Made by a program: the position numbers and the translations under genes. Of a stretch of DNA of 64,000 nucleotides, positions 1-10,891 are shown piece by piece; position 1 is the stretch's first letter; the number at the start of each line of letters is the position of its first letter. The notes under the pieces are model-generated. The model saw only the letters and a program-made list of their open reading frames with translations, was not told the DNA's origin and did not search any database. Source of the DNA: Chionis minor (lineage: Eukaryota > Chordata > Aves > Charadriiformes > Chionididae); NCBI GenBank assembly GCA_013398295.1, contig VZSF01007792.1:124001-188000 (forward strand), read 5' to 3'.

Positions 1-64
1 CCTACATAATGTTCTTTGATGAATCTCAGTAAATACTGACTATGATATATGAAACAGGTGTAGA

Positions 65-192
65 ACCATAGAATCACTTGGATTGGAAGAGACCTTCAAG
101 ATCATTGAGTTCAACCATAAACTTATGCCAAAACCACTCCTAAACCATGTCCCTCAGCACCACGTCTACCTGTCTTTTAAATACCTCCAGGT
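65..192 (-). mobile_element. CR1 LINE 3'-end fragment
   Basis: This is a short 5'-truncated CR1 retrotransposon in reverse orientation. It begins with the reverse complement of the CR1 3' terminus (accatagaatcacttggat, then gaagagaccttcaagatcat) and runs through a segment shared with the better copy at 39490-40322 (aaccatgtccctcagcacca). It stops after cctccagg, so only the 3' untranslated region and the very end of the coding part survive. CR1 ends in an octamer repeat rather than poly(A), and the cataga motif at the left edge is the remnant of it. The match to the 39.5-kb copy is visible by eye; the exact right edge is uncertain by about 10 bases. Confidence 0.85.
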
Positions 193-2087
193 ATGATATG
201 TTTCTCAGAAATAGTTAATGAGTACTGTATTACTGCTTTATTTCTGCTTTATAGGGAGAGGCCTACCCTCCATTTTCTTCTTTCCAGATGCACATTGAGA
301 CATACTGACCCAATACACTGGAAACTTTGCTACTAAGCTCATCCTCCTGTCATTTGAAGAAGATCCCTATCTTTAGTTCTGTGCTTCTTGTTAACTTTTC
401 CATTTATTTATCCAGTCCATGGTCACCAGACCAAATAGCAGTTGACATCTGTTTATGCAGTTAGTGCTCCTTACTGAATCAAATCCAATGTCAGTTCTAC
501 TCAGTGAATAATAAAGTATAGCTTTCAATGCCTATTAAAAACACCCTTTTGGTGGGCTTCCCTGCTGCAGAAATGTGTAAACTCTATAGCCAGGTTTAAT
601 GGGTTGGTTTATATGAGGATCACCTTACACTGCATGTGAGTACTTTTAATATTTGCAAGGATTATCATCTCCATTCCAAGTAGGTATCTGGAAAGAGAGG
701 TGCAGGAACAGCTACTTTTTCTATACAGTAAGGTGGTTTTTCTATATATTTTGATTCTGTGAAAACATCCAGGATCACTAGCAAAATTGGCACCAGTGAA
801 GTGAATAATAAGAATAAAAAGACATTTCCATGAGAGAGTAAGATACCAAAGGGAAAACTGTTATAAAGCTACAGTGGAACAAATGGGCATTATATGTATT
901 AAAAAGCAAATGTTACATTTACTAGAGTTGCAGAAACTTTAACCTCTTTGAGCTGATCTGTGTAAAATCCAGGCCTCCTATTAAAGCTCATCTGAAGCTG
1001 CTAAAATGAGGAGGGAATTGCAATTAGAATTGCAGTACAAGTAGCACAGAGATCTTCTGAGTTTCCCACACAGTAAGCTTATGCACATAGGCAGACCCAT
1101 ATTACTGAGCAACATAAGCAGTATGAAATTTGAAAGAACAACTCTTGTGTCTTCTGTGGTGCAAGTATGAGAGATTTGACCATGGAAAGCAACAGTCCAT
1201 GATAAAGAAGCGATGAAAAGCAATTACACAGCAAATTACCCTTCTGTAAGGGTGTTAAGTAAGAAATACTGATCTGTGGCCACTTAATGTAATTTGCAGC
1301 AAATCATTGATCAAATGTATGGATACATCTGAGGGTCCCTCTTACTGTGCTATTAAAGTAGCCTGTTCAATAGTTTTATGTAGCTGTCTAACAACAAGAT
1401 GAGTTTTTGACCCAAAAGAAGCTCCAGACTGTAGATTTTCTTTGTGGTACATTCATAGGATTATGGTCAAATAATGGATACTGGTATTTCTTGATTACAC
1501 GGTTGTGGAGCAATCACCTGCTGTATTTGCCTATCCAGTTTATCTTCCTAGTCAAGTCACTGTAATTGAAGATTTTCAAACAAATTCACTGAAACTGCTG
1601 GAGAAATCACCAAGGCAATTTTGATTCTGAACTTCATATCAATCATACTAGCCACTCACACACCAGTTTTCTTTTGCTGCAAATATTAATGAACTTTGCT
1701 TCTCCTGTTTTTTCTTTCAGCACAGTTAATATTGTAGAGGTTTGTACTTTGCCTTGCACTTTTTTTTCAGCGAAGCGTGTAGGTACATCCTGGCCTAAGC
1801 ACACACACTGATACACTTCATCTTTTGCAAGTAGCGTAGGCAAGTTATAGAACTTGCTGGTGAAGCTGCAGATGTTTGACAAACTTTGGAATAGAAGTAA
1901 GGTCTCCTAAGCCCTGGAGCTGTGCTTTCATTGTTGCCTTTCTACAATTTATAAATATGTATTGGACTTCTATCCATTAGTGTTTTGTCTCAAAACTGTG
2001 CTGTTTCAGCTGGATTTAATGAATGTGCTCTCTTTTTTTTTTTTCTGGGGAATATATTTAATACATAATCAATTATTAAGTAAGGGG
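193..2087. other. A+T-rich unique sequence, no gene recognised
   Basis: No repeat family or coding exon is recognised here. A 79-codon open frame on the minus strand (1643-1882) has a protein-like composition with several lysines and cysteines. It matches no family I know and lacks good flanking splice signals, so I do not call it a gene. A T-run at about 2032-2044 is the only low-complexity block. Confidence 0.5.
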
Positions 2088-2372
2088 GTGTGTGAAGAAA
2101 TTGAACCAAAAGGAGACGCCCATACAAACCGAATTTTTGTTGGCTGTATGACTCATTAATGAACCTCACTCAGTGCTGCTATTGTGCTGAGCGCCTTATA
2201 ATGAAATACACAGGGTTAATGGCTGCGGTGCAGTGGGTTTAAGTAAAACCACAGCAGGTGTGTGCCTTAACGAGGTGTTAATGGAGAGACAGGTGCATGT
2301 AAATACGGAGCAGGAGGGCACCGGAATGGCTAGGAGATGGGGGCAGAGCAGTGGGACCGCAAAGTTACAGAG
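2088..2372. promoter_or_regulatory. candidate conserved noncoding element
   Basis: This patch has more CpG and more recognisable factor motifs than its surroundings. It holds a homeobox-type core cattaatg near 2154, several ttaatgg or ttataatg motifs, an aaccacag RUNX-type site at about 2247, and two direct AGGTGT half-sites at 2256-2261 and 2273-2278 of the kind bound by T-box factors. It ends at acagag|gtaagc, a reasonable plus-strand splice donor at 2372/2373, so it could also be a first exon. No upstream acceptor with a clear pyrimidine tract was found. The call rests on motif content only; conservation was not tested. Confidence 0.25.
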
Positions 2373-3607
2373 GTAAGCGCTAATTGTGCTGTGGTCTTTG
2401 ATACTGGCAAGTTAGACCTGAAAGACTTCATGTATAGTGAAGCAGGAAGAGGCTGGCACTAGGAATACTCCAAAGATAACTCTTTGTTTCTTTATGTATT
2501 TGGCTAAATGAGTTTTCCTAAGAAATACTGCAGAGAGTTTTCCCCACATTAATCACTGGTTCCTAAGTCAGTGCATGTTGCTTGGGTACACAGGTATGCA
2601 TAAGGAGGGTGTATCTCACCTGCCTTGTATAGAAAGCATTTACAGGAATTCTCTTACAGGAAAAAAAAAGATATTGATCGCCAAGGGCCCTGAACTGTTG
2701 AGTGAACAAGCAATAAGAAAGCCTAAATCCAAGTAACCTCAAGTATCCAGCTTCGGTTCCAGGGAGATGCAGAGCTTCTCAGTTAAAATCCATGTCTTAA
2801 AGTAGGAATTGATTCACATGTTCTCAAATGGTAAGAAACAGCAGTTTTTTGTTGCGTAACGGCTGATATTGTAGGAAGCAATTGTCAGGAGTAGCCATGC
2901 CCCAACAGTTACAGAACTGGTGGCTGTGCAGGACACACTCTGGAAAAATGCTTCCCCAAGCCTAGAAGACTGAAGCCCTCCTTAGGCAAACTAAATTCTT
3001 AGCCTTTTCTACTAAAACTGTCTATGATCTCTCATATTCCTGTCCTAGGAGACCGGTCACCTGCTGTCTTGTTTTACTATCTTTTTTCTTTGGTTTTGCA
3101 AACAATAGTGAAAAAGTGTCATTGTCGATGCTACATCACTCTATATGTTAGCAGCTATGGCTGCTAATAATTCACGCATCAAAGCTTCTCCTGGCTAACA
3201 CTGTCACAAAGGTCACTATTTTTCTCCTGGCTAACTTCTTGTGATGGAGTCTGCTATTAAAACCTTTTTCTCAACCCTGGAGATGGAGGCTTCCTTTTCA
3301 ACAATAAAAAGTAAAAGAGTAAAACTCTGATTCTGGGAAATAATGGTCCAAAAAAGTGTGTGTTCAAGATGCTGTGAAATGCCATCTTGTTGCCTATTCT
3401 ACACTGTTTGCAGCACACATTAATGATGTTTTGGGCAAATCGGAATAGATTCCTTTGGAAGATGCATGATGAACAAAACCTTTAGCAAAAAATGCTTTTA
3501 TTAGCACTTTTCTCTTCTTATTACTCCTTACATTTCTGACAGTTTCATCCCTCTTAGTTGTGAAACAGGAGTATATGATAAGTCAGCTCCAAATGTCATC
3601 CTCAGGG
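2373..3607. other. unique sequence, nothing recognised
   Basis: The composition is ordinary and A+T-rich. I see no CR1 match, no long open frame and no simple repeat beyond a short A-run near 2661. Confidence 0.5.
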
Positions 3608-3691
3608 TATTTCTTTAGGCACCTGACATGAGTGCCATTAGCTCAGATTACTCAATTACCTGCTGGCATTCTGAAGGTGCCTAAAGAAATA
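3608..3691. repeat. 84-nt hairpin: perfect 17-bp inverted repeat plus inner stem
   Basis: The arms 3608-3624 (tatttctttaggcacct) and 3675-3691 are exact reverse complements. After a small asymmetric internal loop (5 nt against 3 nt), 3630-3637 pairs with 3664-3671 over 8 bp with one G-U wobble. A 26-nt terminal loop remains. In total 25 pairs lie within 84 nt. That size and shape are compatible with a microRNA precursor, and also with a palindromic miniature inverted-repeat element (MITE). No target-site duplication is obvious at the edges and I do not recognise a known microRNA. The structure is seen directly; the function is inferred. Confidence 0.6.
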
Positions 3692-4118
3692 ACATGAATA
3701 TATTGCTGGAATTTGCATTAAATGTGAATGGGTAGTAAAAGAATTCTGGATTCTTTGACCTCTTTGTGGTTTGTATTAAAAAAACAGCTAACTAGGATCT
3801 TTTATGTTAGAACAGCTGCATACTTTTAAAAAAGCTCCTAAAACTTATTTACTTTTTTAAATGTCTTTATTCATAATGTTTCACGGCTGAAAATTAAAAT
3901 AGTCTATTTCCATTAAATTAACTTAACTACAAAAAAATTAGACTGGAGAAACAGAAAGTTTAATGACACTGCTTGAGTCTCATGGAAAAGGGAAAAAATA
4001 TGCTAACCACTAAAGATTGCTTGCTACTCTTTAAGGTAATGGTTTGGCTTGTTCATTTTTTTCAGTTTGTAAGGCAAGCTGACAGGCACTTTGGACAACT
4101 TACCATGACACTGTGTGC

Positions 4119-4160
4119 CATAAATGTGATGCAGTGCTTCATAAATGTGACAAAGTACTT
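4119..4160. repeat. 21-bp tandem duplication, two copies
   Basis: The unit cataaatgtgatgcagtgctt is followed directly by a second copy that differs at a few positions in its second half. This looks like a local slippage duplication. It lies inside a 67-codon open frame that shows no other sign of being coding. Confidence 0.7.
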
Positions 4161-4187
4161 CCAAAAGAACTATTGACTTTTAAAGGC

Positions 4188-4211
4188 ATCCTACTTCTCT
4201 AAAAGTAGGAT
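4188..4211. repeat. 9-bp stem, 6-nt loop hairpin
   Basis: The arms atcctactt (4188-4196) and aagtaggat (4203-4211) are exact reverse complements around a six-base loop. No associated gene is visible. Confidence 0.7.
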
Positions 4212-6099
4212 ATTTACTGTAAGTGCAGTTTGTTGAGATTCTCAGCTAATTTGCTACCTGTGCATCTTTAATATGTTTGTGAATTCAGAAGAAGTTCATA
4301 ATTTTAAGTGTCTATGAGATTACTGTGTTTTAAACCAGGCTTGACAGCACAATAGAATCCAATAAAAGAAAACATCAGTTGTACAAGGGATGCTTGTACA
4401 GAAAGACAACATAGATGCAAATAAGATAAAAAATTAATTGACAAAGAAACGGAAATATAAAAACTGCATGTGTATGTCTGTATTACATCCTCTCCACATC
4501 ACCATCTCAGGAGCCAAACATAAAAATACTATTCTTATAATAAGAGTGCTTCTAATGAAAACTGAAACACATAGGAGTTAAGATAAAATAAAGCTGCTTC
4601 CCATCAGATTGATACATTAAATAATCTCTAAAAGATGGCACATATTTAAATTTTCCTATCTACTTAAAACTCTTTCCCACTATAAGCCGTTGGTGTTACA
4701 TACAGATATTCTTATTCTGTCAAAACAAAATACACTTCCAGCTTGATGGTCACCTGTAAATTCAGAGTTTGTTTTTCAGTAGATTGAAAAAATGCCAGCT
4801 GCATACAGCCTTACACTGGAAGATACCAAGTGATCTTTGAAAATTTAAATCAAATCAACATAATGGCATCAACAGAAACTTCTCACTGTGCTTGTCTGTT
4901 ACTGTCATGATATACCAGATGACACAGAGGTAACACTATTGCCTGAAACTTTTTAACGTGAGAACTAGCAATAACAAAATGAAACTATGCCTGGTTATAG
5001 AAATGTACTCACCACTATAGTTGAAAACAAAAGGAAAGGAAGATCCTTCTATTTCAGCGTACCCAAAAGCTACTACCTGTGTGTTTTCCAGGCATGGCCT
5101 AATATAAGACATTACCCCTCGGTAAAACCCTTGTCAGCTGGAAAGGATAGTTACACTGCATTTTACACTGCATTACATTTATGTATCTTCAGCTGTCATC
5201 ACAGGAAGAATTTAGGAAGGGCATTACCTACCTCAACAAGCACTATTGAAGGTTGTTTTATGAATCTTTCTTAATTGAACTTGCTTAAGAAGTTGCCATT
5301 CCACTCCCCACTCCATGCTTCCTCACCATATAACTATGGTGCTCTGTCTGAGCTGCTAGGCACAGCTGAACCTGAGCAGATTAGGCTTATCTGTGCTTAT
5401 AAAATCATTGGTTCTTCCAATCATTTCCAGAAGTGACCATCCGAATAAGCAGGAAAAGAGATTAATACCTTGAAGCACATATTAAATTGATGCCAGGGCT
5501 CTACTTTCAACAACAGCAGTGTTCCACAAACTGTTTTCTGTGACAATTCAGGGAAATCGTCTGAAGGCATTGACCTATTAGTGTAATTAGGAACTTCTTA
5601 AACAAGACTTGAAATAAGGTGGTGGTGAAAGTCCATTTATCACTACAAATCTCATGACTCATAGAGCGAAATATGAATCACAAGAGAGACAAAAAGGAGT
5701 ATCAGGACAACCTGACAAATACCTGTTATGCTTATACACAAAAGCGAAAAAGTAATAGGGAATAAACTAAAACCTTATAACATAATGAAATGGACACTTA
5801 ACTGGTGAGTCAGAGATGAACACATCACAGGGTGACAACACTGTTCTAGAATGGTATGGTTTCAGGCAGGAGAAGCACTGGAAAAATGAAAAGCATTTCA
5901 GTATATGACAAGAATTAGTATACTTTTCCTGTAGCCCTGGAATGAGCGAGATAAAGATAAAACAGGAAAAGGACCAGCATAACTTCATTATGAGCGTGCA
6001 CTACTTAATCTGAAGAAGGAGATTAATATCACTTATTTGAACAGGGAGAACCATGGTAATGAAGAAGGCAAAAGGGGCTGGAAGATGAGTTTTAATTAG

Positions 6100-7110
6100 T
6101 CAAGTATCTGTGGCAAAATAGCAAGGCAGAAGCAGGTCATTTTGGCATGTACTATAGATGTGTTTCAGAGGATGGAGAAAGGTTCCAGAGAAACAACAAT
6201 TTAGACTTGATTCTAGGTAGTGGGGAGTGACTGGTCAAAAACCTGAAGATGGATGCGATAGTAAACCAAAAGAGTTCATGATATGCAACAAAAGCAGGTG
6301 ATGAGAATAACGGGAGTAGGACAGCAGGTTTACAACAACAACAAAAAAGCAGACCAACTCAGGGATCTGGTAGATAAATGCTTTTGTGAAGAAATTTTAC
6401 GGAAAATAGGACTTCAGAGAAAGTGGTGGTTATGACATTAAATATTAAAGGCACAGTAGCCATCTGGCTCAATGGAGGAGAAAAAGAGGAAATGTAAGAA
6501 AGCAATATAGAAACTTCAGGACCTCTATAGTATAAGTCCAAAGAAAATAAAGACTAACAAAATTGTAACAGTGATGACTGAGGATGTGTATAAAGAAATA
6601 GACTGACATGTAAGGTTTAGATCAAAAAGTTGAAGTACAAAATGACTTATCAGTATCAAAACAAATAAAAAATGATAAGGAAAAAAAAAAGTTAATCCAT
6701 GACAAATGAGGAAAGAAAAAAGGAAGCATCCATTACTTAACACAAAAAAAGAAGGAAAAGTAGGTGTCATAGAACAGCCTAAAATATTTTCTGCCCTTTT
6801 TAATTCATTCTTCATCAAAAAGGTTAGCTGCAAAGCCAAGATTTTTCATTTCAATAGAGGGAAATATGTAGAGTCTGCAATGGGAAACGCATGAGTTCAA
6901 GTGTGTTCAGATGAGTTAGATGCATTTCAGCCAGCAGGGCCTGATAGAAAATTCACCTTAAAGTTCTTTTAAAGCAAGTCAAGGCAATCTCTGAACCAGA
7001 AATGATAATTCTTAAGAATACAGAAAGGCTGGGGGAAGTCCCACAGGACTGGAGAAGGCAAACACAGTAACTGTCTTTTAAAGAGGGGAAAAAGGGCCTT
7101 CATGTAGACT
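6100..7110 (+). mobile_element. ancient, decayed CR1-type LINE (endonuclease/RT linker region)
   Basis: Translating the plus strand in pieces recovers the order of features expected for the CR1 ORF2 linker and the start of the reverse transcriptase, despite many stops and frameshifts. The pieces are a ttagacttgattct stretch, a gagttcatgat motif near 6270, an 'actcagggatctggt' stretch near 6357, a segment near 6750-6835 resembling the 'EKAEVLNAFF' block, a 'FQPAGPD' block near 6928, and tgggggaagtcccacaggac at about 7030 (GEVPQDW block). It is much more diverged than the other copies here, so it probably belongs to an old subfamily. Boundaries are approximate. The 3' half of the element is missing. 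Confidence 0.6.
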
Positions 7111-7799
7111 GGTTTTAGAAAGGCACCCCTTTCAAAAAATCAGGAAAGCATAATGTGTCTTAAACTAAATACACAGAAAGCATTGTTCGGTTCTGTACAC
7201 TGCACCTTGAATGTACTGGATACATAGCAATTTTCTCTTGGTACATTCACATATGTAATTGTCTGGATTGGCACATTGCTATTTGCAAGAATGGTGACCT
7301 GGAGAATTTAAGAAGCTTGAGGTGTATTCCCTACCAAATGTAGGACTGAGGCTTCAGTTTGAAGACCTTGGTCCTGAGGGCAGATCTAGGAGTCTGGGAT
7401 TACATCAGGAGAAGATGCGTGTCCTTTCATTGGGGGATCTGAATCAAGCTGGCACAACATGATTAACTTGGAGTCTCAGATTGTTTTTATTTTTACATAT
7501 TTATTTTTCCCTGCCACAAGATACAAACTAGTATGTTTAGTTAGAAAAACATGTTTAATTGTACTCTGCATAAACTCCCATTTAGAAAGAAAATGTTTTT
7601 CAAATAAAGTTCTTTAAATGTTTTGTGCGACATCTGGACTTTTTTTTATATAAAGGATCTGAAAGGAATTTAGTAATCCCAGACTCCTTGTGGTTCTCAT
7701 ATCTTCATAAAAAGGCAGCATACAAGAATGTGTTTGCTGCTGGGAACTGACACTTCACAATTAATAAGGAAGTAAAACATATACTAAGTACAGGTTTGA
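7111..7799. other. unique sequence, nothing recognised
   Basis: This follows the decayed CR1 and contains no 3' CR1 terminus, so the old copy is truncated at both ends or its tail has decayed beyond recognition. No open frame of note is present. Confidence 0.45.
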
Positions 7800-8110
7800 T
7801 TCTCTACTGCCTAGACTTTTGCCTGAGGGCCTTTCTAGAGAGGACTGTGAATTGTACGCAAGGTGGGACAGAGTTTTAAAAGATTGTTTCCTCCTCTCCC
7901 CCCTGACTGCATTGATTCTGGTATGGCGTGTGCCAGACGGCATGTTCACACGGGGCAGAGGTGACAGGAGTGTGTCAGAGCCATCCTCCTGCAGTCACCA
8001 TCGAGACAGACGCAGCACAAGGGAGCAGCTCATACACACAGCGTATTCTTCATAATGCAGATTATATTCTCCAGACTATTTAGAGGAGTTATAAATACGG
8101 TACGACTTAG
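7800..8110. promoter_or_regulatory. candidate conserved noncoding element with TATA-like motif
   Basis: The G+C and CpG content is higher than in the flanks. The patch contains ggtgacagg (MEIS/PBX-like TGACAG) near 7960 and a TATAAATA match at 8090-8097. Open frames on both strands here (62 and 78 codons) overlap each other and resemble no known protein. The patch could be an enhancer, a promoter of an unannotated transcript, or simply a less decayed segment. The evidence is composition and motifs only. Confidence 0.2.
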
Positions 8111-9315
8111 TCTCCTAATTTTATTACAGCTCTTAAAATATATTTGTTGCTTCCCTGAAAGATCTGGTTACTGGAGTCATGTGATGATATAAAATCTTAA
8201 TCTTCATTAAAAAAAGAAAGTATATTTTAAACTTCCAAACTTTCAAAGAAAAGACAGAAAGCATGAACTATAAGGATTCTAAAACAAAGAAGGCAAGAAT
8301 CAACAGTTTTTATTATTTCTTCTCATATTTTGGAGTTAATCTTACAATTTTTGATCAGCTAGGTCAACTAGAACATTATCTTGGGCTTTCACTGTATGCT
8401 GTTCTCTTATTCTCTGTGGTCTAAAAAAATCACAGTTGCTTTGAAGAAAAATGAATTCTAGTCCAGGGCTACAGAAGAATATAAAGTTCCAACAGTTTAC
8501 AGGAATATCTAAAAATTTAGGTGCCCACCTCCCATAGAAGGTCAGTGGCACACAGGTGTTTTACTCTTGTAAGCTCTTTTGCAAATCTCACCTGAACTCT
8601 CTGTTATTTTCAAGTAAGTGTTTTGCCTGTTGAACTAAAGGAGGAGAATCGACTCTTGCACAGTATGCTTCTTATAATTACTCACAATGGGAGGCTGCAC
8701 TCACAGCCAACTCTGGGAGGTATTTCTGAGTTTCTGATTTCTAACATTCTTCACTTTCTCACCCTACGGTATGAACAGACTGCCTTATATTGCTGACAAT
8801 TTATGTTTTCTCTCTAACACCCACCTACGTAACATCTATGTTGAGCATTTACATTTACACTAATAGCCCCTGAGAATCAATTACCATAAGAAGATCTGTT
8901 TCTTTACGCTTCAACTGATGAATCAGTCATAGGTTAAAACAAGAGGAGGTAAAAACCCAGCATGTCTGCACTGATTTTTTTAAAACCCTTTACTTAAAAA
9001 TACTCTAGATACAGATTCTTTTTTTTTTTTCCTTGTTGTGTGCATGTTCAATATTATTTTACCGGCTTTCATAAATGGATTGAGAAAAAAAAGCACTCAG
9101 GATTAACTGTATTTTTTTGTACATGCCAATACTGTGTTGTATCCCTATGCAGCAGAATGCAGTCTGTTTAGCTGGCACACCCTGGTGGAAGTAAGTATAA
9201 TAGCAAGTGGCGCCCGGCTGAGGCTGCCTCCAGGCCTGAACTGATTGTACAAAGATGGCGCTATGAGGAGGACAGAAATAATCCTCTGACATCCCAAACA
9301 GCTCCGATTACTTAC
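8111..9315. other. unique sequence; G+C-richer end near 9190-9315
   Basis: The stretch is mostly A+T-rich. Its right end, about 9190-9315, is G+C-rich and carries aagatggcg (a YY1-type motif) near 9254. On the minus strand that part lies directly downstream of the candidate exon 9316-9428 and would be the start of its intron. Confidence 0.4.
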
Positions 9316-9428
9316 CAGCCCCAGGTAGAGTTCTGCCATGGAGACTTTGGCTGCTCCTCACACACAAGGATTTATGGGGCCTGGTGATCACTTTCCCCTC
9401 TTTCTAAAAAGCTTTCAGTGATAAAGCT
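9316..9428 (-). other. candidate exon, 113 nt, minus strand
   Basis: Read on the minus strand, the segment starts after tcatctttgcag (acceptor, AG at 9429-9430) and ends at CTG|GTAAGTA (donor, intron from 9315), a near-perfect donor. An ATG in good context (tctccATGG) lies at 9337-9339 and would encode eight residues, MAELYLGL, before the donor. It could therefore be a noncoding exon, or the first coding exon of an unidentified gene if transcription starts inside it. Stops occur upstream in the other frames. The sequence just upstream on this strand is the tail of the CR1 copy at 9440-10891. No homology is recognised. Confidence 0.3.
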
Positions 9429-9439
9429 CTGCAAAGATG

Positions 9440-10891
9440 AATCATAAAATCATAGAATGGTTAGAATTGGAAGGGACCTTAAAGATCATTCCAACCCCCC
9501 CTGCCATGGGCAGGGACACCTACCACTAGATGGGTTGCCCAAAGCCACATCCAGCCTGGCCTTGAACACTTCCAGGGATGGGGCATCCACAACCTTTCTG
9601 AGCAACCTGTTCCAGTGTCTCATTACCCTCACAGTAAAGAATTTCTTTCTAATAGCTAATCTAAATCTACCATCTTTCCATTTAAAACTATTACCCCTTG
9701 TCCTATCGCTATAATCCCTGATGAAGAGTCCCTCCCCATCTTTCCTGTAGATCCCCTCTAGGTACTGGAAGGCCACTATAAGGTCTCCCCAGAACCTGTT
9801 CAGCCCAGGCTGAACAACCCCAGATCTCTCAGCCTGACTTCCTAGGCAAGATGTTCAGCCCTCTGATCATCTTTGTGGCCCTGCTCTAGACTCACTCCAG
9901 GTGGGGTCTCATCATAGCGGAGCAGAGGGTAGAATCACCTCCTTCAATGTGCTGGTCACTCTTCTTTTGATGCAGCTCAGCACAGAGTTGGCTTTCTGGT
10001 CTGTGAGCACACGTTGTCAGCTCATGTTGAGCTTTTCATCAACCAACACCCCCAAGCCCTTCTCGGCAGGGCTGCTCTCGATCCATTCTCTGCCCAGCCT
10101 GTGCATGGGATCCCATTTGTGCATGGGATTGCCCTTACCCATGTGCAGGGCCTTGCACTTGACCTTGTTGAACTCGATGAGGTTTGCATGGGCCCACCGC
10201 TCAAGCCTGTCCAGGTCCCTCTGGATGGCATCCCTTCCCTCCAGCATGTTGACAGCACCACGCAGCTTGGTGTCATTGGCAAACTTGCACTTAATCCCAC
10301 TGTCCATGTCACCAACAAAGATGTTAAACAGCACTGGTCCCAGTACCCACCCCTGAGGAAATCCACTCATCACTGGTCTGCACATGGACAGCGAGCTGTT
10401 GACCGCAACTCTTTGAGTGCGGCCAATTCCTTATCCACTGAGTGGTCCATCTGACCAATCCACGCCTCTCCAATTTAGAGACAAGAATGATGTGCAGGAC
10501 AGTGTCAAATGCTTTGCACAAGTCCAGTTAGATGACATCAGTTGCTCTCCCCTTATTGCCACCGTTGCACCACCGTTGCAACCCCATCGTACAAGGCCAC
10601 CAAATTTGTCAGTCATGATTCTCCCTTAGTGAAGCCATGCTGGCTGTCACCAATCACTGCCTTATTTTTCATGTGCCTTAGCAGAGTTTCCAGGAAAATC
10701 TGCTCCATGGTCTTGCCAGGCACAGAGGTGAGAGTGATGGACCTGTAGTTCCCAGGGTCTTCCTTTTTTTCCTTTTTATAAATGAGGATTATTTTTCCCC
10801 TTTTCCAGTCAGAGGGAACTTCACCGGACTGCCACAACAGAGCCCTTTCTACCCCTTTCCAAATTTTCTGCAGTCCTGATTTGTCTTTCAC
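9440..10891 (-). mobile_element. CR1 LINE, 1.45-kb 5'-truncated copy
   Basis: The reverse complement carries about half of CR1 ORF2, from the start of the reverse-transcriptase domain to the 3' end. Degraded frames include 10613-10891 (RT start, [10 protein letters not shown] and [13 protein letters not shown] blocks), 10324-10521 (CKAFDTV block), 10017-10385 ([17 protein letters not shown] block, F-A-N-D at the catalytic site, then [13 protein letters not shown]) and 9486-9776 (C-terminal end, KKFFTVRVMRHWNRLL). These sit in different frames, so frameshifts break the gene. The catalytic F-A-D-D motif reads F-A-N-D (Asn codon at 10275-10277), which would inactivate the enzyme even without the shifts. 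The 3' terminus is at the low coordinate (atcataaaatcatagaatgg, 9441-9460). An 11-bp internal duplication lies at 10559-10580. Confidence 0.95.
10559..10580. repeat. 11-bp tandem duplication inside CR1
   Basis: ccaccgttgca occurs twice in direct succession within the RT part of the CR1 copy. It is a local duplication private to this copy and adds to the frameshifts there. Confidence 0.7.

Larger units (their letters stand above)
3692..6099. other. unique sequence with short duplications, no gene
   Basis: No gene or repeat family is recognised. The stretch contains a 21-bp direct duplication (4119-4160), a small hairpin (4188-4211) and a partial direct repeat of ttacactgca near 5151-5170. The region from about 5770 on may belong to the same decayed CR1 as the next 1 kb, but I cannot align it with confidence. 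Confidence 0.45.

Noticed and set aside
1643..1882. 79-codon minus frame with protein-like composition
   Set aside because: No family is recognised and the flanking acceptor and donor candidates are weak. A frame of this length is expected by chance in 64 kb.
9901..10454. 146- and 151-codon plus-strand frames
   Set aside because: Both are antisense to the CR1 reverse-transcriptase sequence on the minus strand.
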